A DNA stretch of 64,000 nt, from NCBI RefSeq assembly GCF_000269965.1, contig NC_017219.1:2604001-2668000 (forward strand), written 5' to 3'. The notes under the pieces are model-generated. The model saw nothing but the letters and a program-made list of their open reading frames with translations, was not told where the DNA came from and did not search any database. The DNA comes from Bifidobacterium longum subsp. infantis ATCC 15697 = JCM 1222 = DSM 20088 (GTDB lineage Bacteria; Actinomycetota; Actinomycetes; Actinomycetales; Bifidobacteriaceae). Below are positions 44,764 through 53,863 of this stretch, piece after piece. The position numbers and the translations under genes were made by a program. The stretch's first letter is position 1. Every line of letters begins with the position of its first letter.

Positions 44764-45588
44764 TCATCCTTTGATGCCACCGGACTCCACGCCCTTGAAG
44801 AAGTAGCGTTGGAAGACCAGGAAGAAGATCACGATCGGCACGAGCGCGATGATCGTGCCCGCGGCGATCAGGCGCGGATCGGAGACGAACTGATTCTTGA
44901 GCCGGTTCAGCCCCACGGTCAGCGTGTACACCTTGTCATCGGACAGGATGATCAACGGCCACAGGAAGTCGTTCCATGCGCCGACGAAGGCGAAGATCGT
45001 CACGACGGTCATCGTCCCCTTGACTTGGGGAACGCAGATGTTCCAGAATCGTTGCCACACGTTGGCGCCATCCACCTTGGCGGATTCCTCGAGCTCGTTG
45101 GGGATGCCGGCGAAGGCGTTCATCATGAGCAGCACGTTCATCGCGCCGCACAGGCCGGGCAGCGCCGCGCCGATCAGCGTGTTCTGCAGACCCATGTTCT
45201 TGACGATGATGAACTGGGAGATCAGCAGGGTTTCGCCGGGGATCAACATGGCGCTGAAGATCAGCAGCACGACCAGACGTTTGCCTTTGAAGGCCAGGCG
45301 CGAGAGCGCGTAACCGGCGCAGGTGGATCCCACGACGTTGCCGCATACGGCGATGGCGGCCACGATCAGCGAGTTCTTGAAATAGCTCAGGACGGGAATG
45401 CGGTTGAACGCCTCGACGAAGTTGCTCCACGTCGGATCCCGGGGAAACACGTAGGGCGGGACGGCGTAGATGTCGTCGCCCTTGCCTTTGAAGGCCAGGG
45501 TGAGCTGCCAGAACAACGGGCCGATCAGCACGAGGAAGAACAGGGTCAGCAGCGCATACTGCGCGACTTTGTTCGATGTCTTACGCAT
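44764..45588 (-). CDS. ABC sugar permease (MalG type)
   Basis: A 274-residue permease with six membrane segments and an EAA-like loop ELEESAKVDGANVW. Its start overlaps the end of the upstream permease gene by eight bases (45581-45588). The ribosome site is GGAAG. It belongs to the operon that ends with the GH5-like hydrolase. No ATPase is encoded here, so a shared one is needed. Confidence 0.9.
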   Translation of the reverse strand: MRKTSNKVAQYALLTLFFLVLIGPLFWQLTLAFKGKGDDIYAVPPYVFPRDPTWSNFVEAFNRIPVLSYFKNSLIVAAIAVCGNVVGSTCAGYALSRLAFKGKRLVVLLIFSAMLIPGETLLISQFIIVKNMGLQNTLIGAALPGLCGAMNVLLMMNAFAGIPNELEESAKVDGANVWQRFWNICVPQVKGTMTVVTIFAFVGAWNDFLWPLIILSDDKVYTLTVGLNRLKNQFVSDPRLIAAGTIIALVPIVIFFLVFQRYFFKGVESGGIKG

Positions 45589-46582
45589 CCTTGCTCATCT
45601 TCCTTTCGATGAGGAACTCGATGGCGATCAGGCTGCCGACGATCAGGAAGATCAGCATGCTGACCGCTCCGGCATAGCCGTATTTGGCGTTGAGTCCGGT
45701 GCCGTAGTTCTTGACCAGCATGGTCATCGTGACGTCTTGGCCGCCCACGCCGCCGGTTCCGCCGGTAAGCACGTATATTTCGTTGAACACGCGGAAGGCC
45801 GCGGCGCTGGACAACAGCATGATGAGCACCATGGTGGAGCGCACTCCCGGTACGGTGACGTGCAGGAAGCGGCGGACCACGCCGGCGCCGTCGATCTCGG
45901 CGGCTTCATAGAGACCGGGGTCGATGTTGGCCAGCGCCGCCAGGTAGATGATCATGTAATAGCCCAAGCCGGTCCAGATGGTGATCATCATCGCGCTGAA
46001 CAGCAATAGCCAGCGATCGGTGAGGAACGGGATATAGTCCTTGATTGCGTTGACGGACTTCAGCGCGGCATTGACCACTCCCTTCGGGGCCAGGATATTG
46101 GTCCACACCAACCCGACGATGACCGTGGAAACGACCACGGGCAGGTAGAAGGAGGCCCGGAAGAACGAGAGGATCTTGGAATTGCCCGAGACCAGGGAGG
46201 CCAGGATCAGCGGCAGGATGACCATGAAGGGCACCACGCAGACCACGTAGAGCGACGAGTTGAGCAGGCCGGTGTGTACGGCCGGATCGGCCAGCATCTT
46301 GCGGTATTGCTCCAGTCCGACGAACGTGCCGGGGCGGGCGAAGGTGGCGTCGGTGAACGACAGGCGTACCGTGTTGATGAACGGCGCGATGACGAACACC
46401 AGGGCCACGGCGAGCGCGGGCAGCACGAACAGCCATGCGGCGAAGCCCGTGCCTTCGTGGATGCGGTGCTCCTCATCCACGACGTCCACGCCGGCATGGC
46501 GGCGAGAACCGCCGCGCGCGGCGGCTTTGGAGGAGCTGCCGCGCGCGGAGGTCGTGGATCCGGTTGGGGTGGATTCACTCAT
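45581..46582 (-). CDS. ABC sugar permease (MalF type)
   Basis: A 333-residue permease with a long hydrophilic, Ser/Arg-rich N-terminal tail of about 45 residues before the first membrane segment, and the EAA loop LYEAAEIDGAG. The start overlaps the SBP stop codon by ATGA, with GAGGA as ribosome site. It pairs with the downstream MalG-type permease. Confidence 0.9.
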   Translation of the reverse strand: MSESTPTGSTTSARGSSSKAAARGGSRRHAGVDVVDEEHRIHEGTGFAAWLFVLPALAVALVFVIAPFINTVRLSFTDATFARPGTFVGLEQYRKMLADPAVHTGLLNSSLYVVCVVPFMVILPLILASLVSGNSKILSFFRASFYLPVVVSTVIVGLVWTNILAPKGVVNAALKSVNAIKDYIPFLTDRWLLLFSAMMITIWTGLGYYMIIYLAALANIDPGLYEAAEIDGAGVVRRFLHVTVPGVRSTMVLIMLLSSAAAFRVFNEIYVLTGGTGGVGGQDVTMTMLVKNYGTGLNAKYGYAGAVSMLIFLIVGSLIAIEFLIERKMSKDA

Positions 46583-47859
46583 GAGTTCAAGTCCTCATTG
46601 GCGATCTTGACGACCTTGTCGAGGGCTTCCTGGGCGGACTGCTTGCCCTGGATGGCAAGGGCGATCTGCTCGCGCAGGCTGTTCTTCGCGTTCTCGGAGA
46701 ACGGGGCCGGGGAGGCGAACCAGTCATCGTCGAGCACGGCCTTGGAGGCAAGTTTGACGGCCTGATCCTGCATGGAGTCGCCGGTCGGGGAGAATGCCGG
46801 GTCTTCGACGGCTCCCTTGGCGGACGGGAAGGTGTGCGAGGACTTGCAGAACTTGGTCTGGTTCTCCTTGTTCGTCACGAATTCGGCGAACTTCAGGGCC
46901 TCTTCCTTGTTCTTGGCGTTCTTGGAGACGACGAGGGTCTCCATGGCGACGTTCATCTTGCCGCCTTCGCCGAGCAGACGCTCGGTGATGCCGAGGTTCT
47001 TGTAGAGTTCCTTGGCGTTCTCCTCGAAGTCGGAGACCGAGTAGGCCGAACCCGCCAGCGAGGCGACCGACCCCTGCTTGAAGGCGTCGCCTTCGCCGGT
47101 CCACAGGTTGTTGAGCGCATCGGCGGACAGGGACTTCTCGTTGTACATGTCGATGTAATGCTGGACCAGCTCAACGCCCTTGGCGTCGTTGAAGGTGAAT
47201 GCGGTCTGGTCTTCGTTCATGAGCTTGGCGCCGTACTGGCCGAGCGATTCGATCGTCGGGGTGGAAGCCACCATCGTGGTGCCGGCGCAGTTCTTGCCGA
47301 GCGTGGAGGCTGCGGCGAAGAACTCGTCCATGTTCTGCGGCAAGGCGTCGATGCCGCACTGGGTCAGGACCTTCTTGTTGTAGTACTGCACACCGGAGTT
47401 GAGGTACCACGGGAAGGCGTAGGCGCCTTTCTCGATGTTCTCGCCTTTGAAGGTCACGGCATCCCATGACGACTTGGTGAACTGTTTGGCGGCGTCGGGC
47501 GCCTCCGTGCTCAGGTTCATCAGCACCCCCGCTTTGGCGAGGCTGTAGGCGCCATTGGGGCTCATGTCCACGATGTCGGGCAGGGTGCCGGCTGCGGCGT
47601 CGGCGTTGATCTTGTCGGTGTATCCGTCGGCGGGCTGATCGATCCACTTGATCTTGACGTCCGGGTTCTCCTTCTCGAACGCGGCGATAAGGTCGTTGAA
47701 ATACGGCGTGTAGGTATCGTTCTTCAGGTTCCAGGTCTGGAAGGAGACTTCTTTCTTACCGTCCGCCGTTGTCCCTCCGCCCGACGAGCCGCAGGCGGAG
47801 ACGCTTACCAGCGCTGCTACGGCGCAGGTGATGCCGAGAATTTTCTTAGTGACGTGCAT
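46579..47859 (-). CDS. Sugar-binding lipoprotein of the GH5-like operon
   Basis: A 426-residue lipoprotein with lipobox SVSAC and a mature start SFQTWNLKND. It captures a sugar for the two permeases that follow. The ATG at 47859 follows GGAAG. Its promoter is probably covered by a LacI-type operator at 47981-47996; no LacI-family gene is in this window, so the regulator is encoded elsewhere. Confidence 0.9.
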   Translation of the reverse strand: MHVTKKILGITCAVAALVSVSACGSSGGGTTADGKKEVSFQTWNLKNDTYTPYFNDLIAAFEKENPDVKIKWIDQPADGYTDKINADAAAGTLPDIVDMSPNGAYSLAKAGVLMNLSTEAPDAAKQFTKSSWDAVTFKGENIEKGAYAFPWYLNSGVQYYNKKVLTQCGIDALPQNMDEFFAAASTLGKNCAGTTMVASTPTIESLGQYGAKLMNEDQTAFTFNDAKGVELVQHYIDMYNEKSLSADALNNLWTGEGDAFKQGSVASLAGSAYSVSDFEENAKELYKNLGITERLLGEGGKMNVAMETLVVSKNAKNKEEALKFAEFVTNKENQTKFCKSSHTFPSAKGAVEDPAFSPTGDSMQDQAVKLASKAVLDDDWFASPAPFSENAKNSLREQIALAIQGKQSAQEALDKVVKIANEDLNS

Positions 47860-47980
47860 GGGTTCTTCCTTTCCTTGATGAGACTCGTCCGATGCGCCGA
47901 GCTTCATTGATCGGGGCGTTTGGCCGGTGCCCCACGGCTTGGCATCCACCAGCTGTTGTTCGTCGTTGAACCGGTGGGTA

Positions 47981-47996
47981 ACTAAACCGCTTTAGT
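47981..47996 (-). promoter_or_regulatory. LacI-type operator over the -10 box
   Basis: ACTAAACCGCTTTAGT has the LacI-family form with outer ACTAAA/TTTAGT and a central CG. A candidate promoter on the minus strand is TTGGGC (48015-48020), 17 bases, TACTAA (47992-47997); the operator would block it. Confidence 0.7.
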
Positions 47997-48136
47997 ATCA
48001 TCTTACACCACACCGCCCAAGCATCGAAACATCCTGCGGAAACAGCGGAAAATCCCGGACGCGCCACCCCTCTTCGGCGTGTCGCCCTCCCCCACCCAAG
48101 AAGCATCCCTCATTGGCGCGGCATCGGTGCCGGGAC

Positions 48137-48170
48137 AACAAAAAAACTCCTTCCTTGCACAAGGAAGGAG
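48137..48170 (-). terminator. Terminator of the GT2 gene
   Basis: A perfect 11-bp stem CTCCTTCCTTG (48147-48157 with 48160-48170), followed on the minus strand by seven T, 16 bases after the GT2 stop. Confidence 0.92.
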
Positions 48171-48185
48171 CCAATGGGGAAACGG

Positions 48186-49127
48186 CTATCTGCGTCTCAA
48201 CATGGCGAAACTGTTGGACTCGACGATGAACGCCTTGCGATCGTTCTTGGCCATGACATCAAGGACGACACCCGTCACGAACAGCAGCAGCCCGGCGATG
48301 ACAAGCATGACCGCTCCGATCAGCGTGGGGAATCGGGCCACCATGCCGGTGTTCCAGAAGTCCACCGTCACCGTGCCGCACAGCACGACGCCAATGATGC
48401 CGAGGACGCAGCCGATGCCGCCGAAGAATGGGAGCGGCTTGTATTCGCGGATCATGCGGAAAATGGTGCCCATCACCTTGATACCGTCGCCCACAGTATC
48501 GAGCTTGCTGACCGACCCCTCGGGGCGATCCCGATACTGAATCGGCATCTCATAAAGGCGGAGGTTGTTGTTCAACGAGTGGATGGTCATCTCGGTTTCG
48601 ACCTCGAAGCCGCGCGACAACACAGGATAGGTCTTGACGAAGGTGAACGAGAAAGCCCGGTAACCGGTCATAATGTCGGTGACATTGGCGTGGAACAAGC
48701 CGTTGATGGAACCGCGAACCAGACGGTTGCCGAAGTTGTGGAAGGGCCTCTTGTTCTCCTGGAAGTACGTGGAGCTCAGTCGGTCGCCGATCACCATGTC
48801 GTAGCCTTCGAGGACTTTGTCCACCATGGCCGGCGCGGCGTCGGCGGGATACGTATCATCACCGTCGGCCATGACATACACGTCAGCATCGATGTCTTCG
48901 AACATGGCGCGAATCACGTTGCCCTTGCCCTGGCGCGGCTCCTTGCGGACAATCGCGCCTTCGCCCGCCGCTATCTCGGCGGTGCGGTCGGTGGAGTTGT
49001 TGTCGTATACGTACACGTCGGCATCGGGCAGCGCCGCTTTGAAGTCGCGCACCACCTTGCCGATGGTGACTTCCTCGTTATAGCAAGGAAGAAGCACCGC
49101 AACGGAAACGTTCGAATTCTCAAGCAT
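48186..49127 (-). CDS. GT2 glycosyltransferase (DPM1/GtrB type) with two membrane segments
   Basis: A 313-residue family-2 glycosyltransferase with the nucleotide-sugar motif DNNSTD (42-47), DGDD (88-91) and two C-terminal hydrophobic hairpin segments (about 235-295). This is typical of polyprenyl-phosphate sugar transferases. It probably loads a sugar on a lipid carrier for wall or surface glycan synthesis. The ATG at 49127 has no strong ribosome site. It is divergent from the acyltransferase gene. Confidence 0.88.
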   Translation of the reverse strand: MLENSNVSVAVLLPCYNEEVTIGKVVRDFKAALPDADVYVYDNNSTDRTAEIAAGEGAIVRKEPRQGKGNVIRAMFEDIDADVYVMADGDDTYPADAAPAMVDKVLEGYDMVIGDRLSSTYFQENKRPFHNFGNRLVRGSINGLFHANVTDIMTGYRAFSFTFVKTYPVLSRGFEVETEMTIHSLNNNLRLYEMPIQYRDRPEGSVSKLDTVGDGIKVMGTIFRMIREYKPLPFFGGIGCVLGIIGVVLCGTVTVDFWNTGMVARFPTLIGAVMLVIAGLLLFVTGVVLDVMAKNDRKAFIVESNSFAMLRRR

Positions 49128-49274
49128 ACGTCTTACTATAGCTTCTGTGCTGCCGATTTTGGATTTTGCATGAGTCTGTCACATTCCTGCTCCCTGTGCA
49201 GAATGAAACGTGGAAGATGAAGAGTTGTGCGGACACGTGCGAATACAATCATTAGAGGGATGTGATACAAGCGA

Positions 49275-50402
49275 ATGAAAAAACGTGTAGTCGGTTATGA
49301 CATCATTAAGTGTATTGCAATGTTTTTTGTGGTAATGCTTCACTACTCGTTTTACACGAAATTCTATTCAGACGGACTCGCCGGAACGGCAATCACCGTA
49401 TTATGCGTAGTGTGTGTGCCACTGTTCTTTGCCGTGAACGGCGCACTGCTTCTTCCCCGAGATATGAATACGGTGAAGCATTATCGGAAAACATTGAACA
49501 TCATCATTGTGGTTACGATATGGAAATTGCTTGCCGCAACATTCTTCACCCTTGTTGACGGATCACACCCGGTGACATTAAAGAATCTCGCCATCTTCTT
49601 ACTTGGCGGAGGATTTGGAGATTATCCGACTGGATATTTCTGGTTTATGAACGCTCTGATTGCAGTTTATTTGGTCTTACCCGTAATGAAGATGGCCTTT
49701 GATGCAGAACAGAAGATCGCATTCCATGCACTATTAGCGGTTTTGGCTGCTTTCACAGTGGGTAAGGATTCCCTGAAGCTAGTCCTACAGATGGCAGGAA
49801 CCACAACAAATCATGATTTTGCTTCGATTGTAAATCCCCTTGGAGAATTCTACATCTTCGGCTCGTATGGATACGTTTTACTGTATGTCTTAGTCGGAGG
49901 TGTGATTGGAAGATATCTGAAGCAAACACGGGAAGAGAGTACCGATGGCAATGCTCTGCATTTTCTATCCAGAATCTCCCCAGGAAAAGCATGCGTCGGT
50001 ATTGCAATCTGTTACACGCTAACACTGTTAATCCAACGATATCAACATGCCACACATGGCACTAATTTAACCGTGGACAATGGGTACTGGTTGTTACCAA
50101 CATTCATTGCAACGGTACTGATCTTACTGACGTTAGGCCAAGCGGACATTCAAGGCACTGGGGCCAAGTTCTTCCAAATCGTCGGCATGAACACATTCGG
50201 CGTATACATGCTTCATCTAGCGGGACTCGTATTATTGAGCCGTTTGCAGTCGTTATCGTGGTTCGAATTCATGGGAACCATGAACTCAATTGCAGTGACT
50301 CTGCTAAATACATTATTGTGCGCATGTGTATTTGCTGCATGCCTTGCAACGTCCGCACTACTCCGGAATATTCCATATATCGGACGGTTGTTTACTTTGT
50401 GA
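49275..50402 (+). CDS. Acyltransferase 3-family membrane protein
   Basis: A 375-residue protein with about ten membrane segments and the N-terminal pattern YDIIKCIAMFFVVMLHY, including the conserved His of acyltransferase 3 proteins. It probably O-acetylates a surface polysaccharide. G+C is clearly lower than in the rest of the window, a mark of transferred capsule/EPS genes. The ribosome site (GAGGGA) is rather far from the ATG. The next gene, with related composition, follows after 39 bases. Confidence 0.85.
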   Translation: MKKRVVGYDIIKCIAMFFVVMLHYSFYTKFYSDGLAGTAITVLCVVCVPLFFAVNGALLLPRDMNTVKHYRKTLNIIIVVTIWKLLAATFFTLVDGSHPVTLKNLAIFLLGGGFGDYPTGYFWFMNALIAVYLVLPVMKMAFDAEQKIAFHALLAVLAAFTVGKDSLKLVLQMAGTTTNHDFASIVNPLGEFYIFGSYGYVLLYVLVGGVIGRYLKQTREESTDGNALHFLSRISPGKACVGIAICYTLTLLIQRYQHATHGTNLTVDNGYWLLPTFIATVLILLTLGQADIQGTGAKFFQIVGMNTFGVYMLHLAGLVLLSRLQSLSWFEFMGTMNSIAVTLLNTLLCACVFAACLATSALLRNIPYIGRLFTL

Positions 50403-50441
50403 ACAAGCATGTATAGCCCCTATGGAGAAAAGAAAGCGACA

Positions 50442-52112
50442 ATGAATCAGCTGAAAGCATTAAAGAGAATCGAGCCACGGATCTTAGTTCCACTGACTCT
50501 TGGCATAATGTTCGCCCTAGGGGATGAATCTTCCAACCCCAAAGGCTACATCATGCAGGGCAGAGAATCATTGATTGTAAAAATAGTGGTCTTCTGCGTC
50601 TTGTTCTGTGCATTGTTCCGAACCATGGACATTCTTATTCACAGAATATACGCCGCAAAAGATAGGTCGTGTGAGAGACATTGTTCAGGGTTCTTCGAGT
50701 ATGGCTACGCCATAAAACCATGGCTGAAAAATGCGGCAATAATCGCTACATGTTGGCTGCCATATGAATTTTGGCTGTTTCCTGGTGTATATTGGTCGGA
50801 CACTTCGAAACAACTTCTTATTCATTACGGGGCAGAACGATTCACTGACCACCACCCCTTCACCTTAACATACATCGTTGGCTGGTTCGCTGATTTCGGC
50901 CAACAAGTTTTTCACAATCCAATTTATGGATTATATTTATTGATTGCCATACAGCTTATTGCCGCACCATTAGTTTTCTCTTGGATGCTTCTGTATACAA
51001 GGAAGATGGGCATTCCGCAATGGTTATGCCACGTGGAATTGGCATTCTTCGCATTGTTCCCATTCTTCCCGGTGATGTTCTCTTCACTAGCAAAAGACAC
51101 TATTTCCGTACTGTTTTTCATCCCCTTCTGCATACTGTTCATTGATGGTATTCGCACCAAGGGCACGTCTCTGGTGAGGCCGGGAACTATCATCGCACTG
51201 ACATTATGCGGTTTGTTGACTTGTCTGACAAAGAAGGCAGGCATGTATGTGATAATCCCATCAATGCTGCTGATGTTTCTGATTGCAGGAGTATCAAAGA
51301 AAGCAAAGACCATTGCATTCGCCATTGGAACCGCGATTGCTGTTGTCATGATAATCATCATTCCTAAAACCGTCATGCCGACACTCGGCATCGCCCCGGG
51401 AGGTAAGCAGGAAACCATACCGTTTGCTATTCAGCAGGTTGCACACGATGTTAAGTATAATAATAAGGACATCACACCCCAAGAAAGAAAACTAATTTCT
51501 GATTTTTTAACCATCGATTACAAGAGTATTCCCACTGCATACGATCCGCAGATTGCTGATCCAATAAAGGGAACCAGTCTAAGGAATCCCGAACTCTTCA
51601 ATGATTTCATTAAGTTGTGGCTTAAGAAGACTGCGGAACATCCAATTGGTCATCTTGAAGCATGGATGGGGCTGGTACATGGTTGGTTCAGCTTCTCCAA
51701 CAATGATGGTTCGCCAAACGATATGGTGGTTTGCACTGAATCCGCATGGTATTACGAACCTATTCTGAAATATGTTCCGCAATGGCCACTGAAGGCGAAC
51801 AGAAGCGATACCGCACGTTCCGTGTACAACATGGAACAGAGTCTGCCTATATTAAATGCCCTGTTCTCCCGTGCGTTATGGGCATCTATTCTGCCATGCT
51901 TCATGCTGTACCTAGCCTTACGGCGCGGTAAAGGCAAATGGAGCCGTGTGGCTTCAATGCTTCCAGTAGATATGTCATTCGCCTACCTACTGTTGGTGCC
52001 CACGTCCGGCATGGGCGGGGAGCCAACACGATATGTGCTACAGCTAATCTGTATCGCGCCATTATTCCTTGCATTTATGAGCACGACGACCAAGTCTGAC
52101 ACAATCAGGTAA
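50442..52112 (+). CDS. Large polytopic membrane protein (DUF6020-like)
   Basis: A protein of about 556 residues with roughly twelve membrane segments and an extracellular loop near 300-450. Motifs shared with the protein at 52153-53841 are YWxDTSxQ and DHHPFxLTY. Such proteins occur in EPS loci of bifidobacteria; a GT-C-like or polymerase role is possible but not shown. The ATG at 50442 has GGAGAAAAG upstream. Base composition is AT-rich. Confidence 0.72.
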   Translation: MNQLKALKRIEPRILVPLTLGIMFALGDESSNPKGYIMQGRESLIVKIVVFCVLFCALFRTMDILIHRIYAAKDRSCERHCSGFFEYGYAIKPWLKNAAIIATCWLPYEFWLFPGVYWSDTSKQLLIHYGAERFTDHHPFTLTYIVGWFADFGQQVFHNPIYGLYLLIAIQLIAAPLVFSWMLLYTRKMGIPQWLCHVELAFFALFPFFPVMFSSLAKDTISVLFFIPFCILFIDGIRTKGTSLVRPGTIIALTLCGLLTCLTKKAGMYVIIPSMLLMFLIAGVSKKAKTIAFAIGTAIAVVMIIIIPKTVMPTLGIAPGGKQETIPFAIQQVAHDVKYNNKDITPQERKLISDFLTIDYKSIPTAYDPQIADPIKGTSLRNPELFNDFIKLWLKKTAEHPIGHLEAWMGLVHGWFSFSNNDGSPNDMVVCTESAWYYEPILKYVPQWPLKANRSDTARSVYNMEQSLPILNALFSRALWASILPCFMLYLALRRGKGKWSRVASMLPVDMSFAYLLLVPTSGMGGEPTRYVLQLICIAPLFLAFMSTTTKSDTIR

Positions 52113-52116
52113 TCAA

Positions 52117-52152
52117 CAATAAGAGGTGGGACTGCAATCCCACCTCTTATTG
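52117..52152. terminator. Bidirectional terminator between convergent genes
   Basis: A perfect 15-bp stem CAATAAGAGGTGGGA (52117-52131 with 52138-52152) with a 6-base loop lies between the two related membrane-protein genes. Confidence 0.93.
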
Positions 52153-53841
52153 TCATTGTTCAGGCTCGCCTTGTTCCAGCAGGGACAATGAAATACAGAG
52201 GAACAATGGGAGCGTGTATACAAGCGGAAGCACGTAACGGACAGCCTCTCCATAGGCAGATGTAGGTCCCGCAACCAGTGTGAGCAGGGTAACCATGATC
52301 GGCATGTTGAGAATGAGCATACGCCACCAGCTTCTACTTCTCACTGAGACAAATATAAGGAAGAATGGCAGAATGGACGCCCATAACGATTTCTGGAACA
52401 GAACACCTGCTATTGGCAACGTTAGCAGCGTCTGTTCGTAAAATTTTCCAAAAGCCTGTCCGCCTTTAGTGGAGTCCGGCCATGACATGAACTGGTTCAC
52501 TCCCGGATGATGATGAGAAGAGCCCGATAATACCACCATGCTATTCTGCTTCGCTCCGTCTTCTGAGGCAACGGCAAACGAAAACCAAGATGCAGAAAGG
52601 CCAGCCCAGCCAGCGGCCATATCCGTAGGATGCGTCAATAACTGGCGCAACCAGAGTTTCCCGAGTTTGTGAACGTCTTCCGGAGGAATACGTTGTCCTT
52701 TGATGGGGTCAGATACATACCAGCAATATGCCCCGCGCAAACGTTCAGTATCTTGTTGATATATTTCCTGAATTTCATCAAGCTCTTTATTACTAAGGGA
52801 ACTCGGATGATTGCGCACGACATTCGCTACTTGCTGCATGGGAACAGCAAGCATTTCACTATTTTCCCCAGGTTCAATATGAAGAACCGGGAAAATGAAT
52901 GTTGGAGCGATTAAACCTACAGTAAGATATGGAATAAGCGCGATGGCCACCACTCCCGCTTTCATAAGCCATGTCTTCACGATGAATGCCAGCAGCAGAA
53001 GACTGAGCATGATAACATACATGCCAGTTTTTTTGACGGCAGAAGCAAACACTATATCAACAATCAACAATACGTCAAATAAGGGTGATGCGAGGACATT
53101 ACCTCTTGTCATCCATATCTCGCAGAACATGATTGAGAAGAAGACGAAAAGAGGTGTTGCAATAGTATCTTTTGCTAAACTCATTGCAAGACAAGGAAGA
53201 AATGGGAATAACGCAAAAAAAGCGATTACGATAAATCGTATCTTCCAAGGAACCTTGAATCGTGTAAGATAGCATGTCATTGAAGCAAGAGAAAGCGCAG
53301 AAACTGCTGCTTGCAAAATCACTAATATATATAATCCATATACAGCATTATCCAATAGGGATTTACCTAGGACGGCAAAGAACCCCAAGAGGTAAGTAAG
53401 CGCGAATGGATGGTGATCAGTAATTGGTGTGTTCGGATCAAAAAACTGGACAAGCTGCCATGAAGTATCAAGCCAATAGGTTCCAGGGAAAAATATGATA
53501 GCATAAGGAATCCAACATATACTGATTATTCCCCATGAGACTATGACAGACTTTAGCGACCAGTCGAGTTTAAGATGCTTGCAAAAGTCAAATGGCGTAT
53601 CGAGGTTACAGGGATGTCTCTTTATTTTCTTTACCAGTTTTATGGCACTATGAAATATGATGACGAATAGTGCCGCAAAGAAGATGACATCCGCATAAAG
53701 GATGATGTTCCTTATCTCCAGCGTTCCTCCATGGACTCCAACAAAGGAACACACTCCGAACAATACGCCTAGAAGAATCGGCACAAGGTAGGCGACTCGT
53801 TTCGACGTTCTTACTGCTCGACCTTTTAAGCCTTTGTTCAC
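52153..53841 (-). CDS. Large polytopic membrane protein (DUF6020-like), paralogue
   Basis: A 562-residue paralogue of the product of 50442-52112, in convergent orientation, with the same YWLDTSWQ and DHHPFALTY motifs and a similar membrane profile. The start is a GTG at 53841 behind AGAAGG. The pair is clearly homologous but diverged. It follows the three-domain glycosyltransferase after 22 bases and is probably in its operon. Base composition is AT-rich. Confidence 0.72.
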   Translation of the reverse strand: MNKGLKGRAVRTSKRVAYLVPILLGVLFGVCSFVGVHGGTLEIRNIILYADVIFFAALFVIIFHSAIKLVKKIKRHPCNLDTPFDFCKHLKLDWSLKSVIVSWGIISICWIPYAIIFFPGTYWLDTSWQLVQFFDPNTPITDHHPFALTYLLGFFAVLGKSLLDNAVYGLYILVILQAAVSALSLASMTCYLTRFKVPWKIRFIVIAFFALFPFLPCLAMSLAKDTIATPLFVFFSIMFCEIWMTRGNVLASPLFDVLLIVDIVFASAVKKTGMYVIMLSLLLLAFIVKTWLMKAGVVAIALIPYLTVGLIAPTFIFPVLHIEPGENSEMLAVPMQQVANVVRNHPSSLSNKELDEIQEIYQQDTERLRGAYCWYVSDPIKGQRIPPEDVHKLGKLWLRQLLTHPTDMAAGWAGLSASWFSFAVASEDGAKQNSMVVLSGSSHHHPGVNQFMSWPDSTKGGQAFGKFYEQTLLTLPIAGVLFQKSLWASILPFFLIFVSVRSRSWWRMLILNMPIMVTLLTLVAGPTSAYGEAVRYVLPLVYTLPLFLCISLSLLEQGEPEQ

Positions 53842-53863
53842 AGTGATAACCTTCTCACCAGCG

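Larger units (their letters stand above)
47860..48185. other. Gap: operator and promoter of the sugar operon, terminator of the GT2 gene
   Basis: This 326-base stretch holds the LacI-type operator and candidate promoter (47981-48020) and the GT2 terminator (48137-48170). Nothing else is recognised. Confidence 0.7.
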
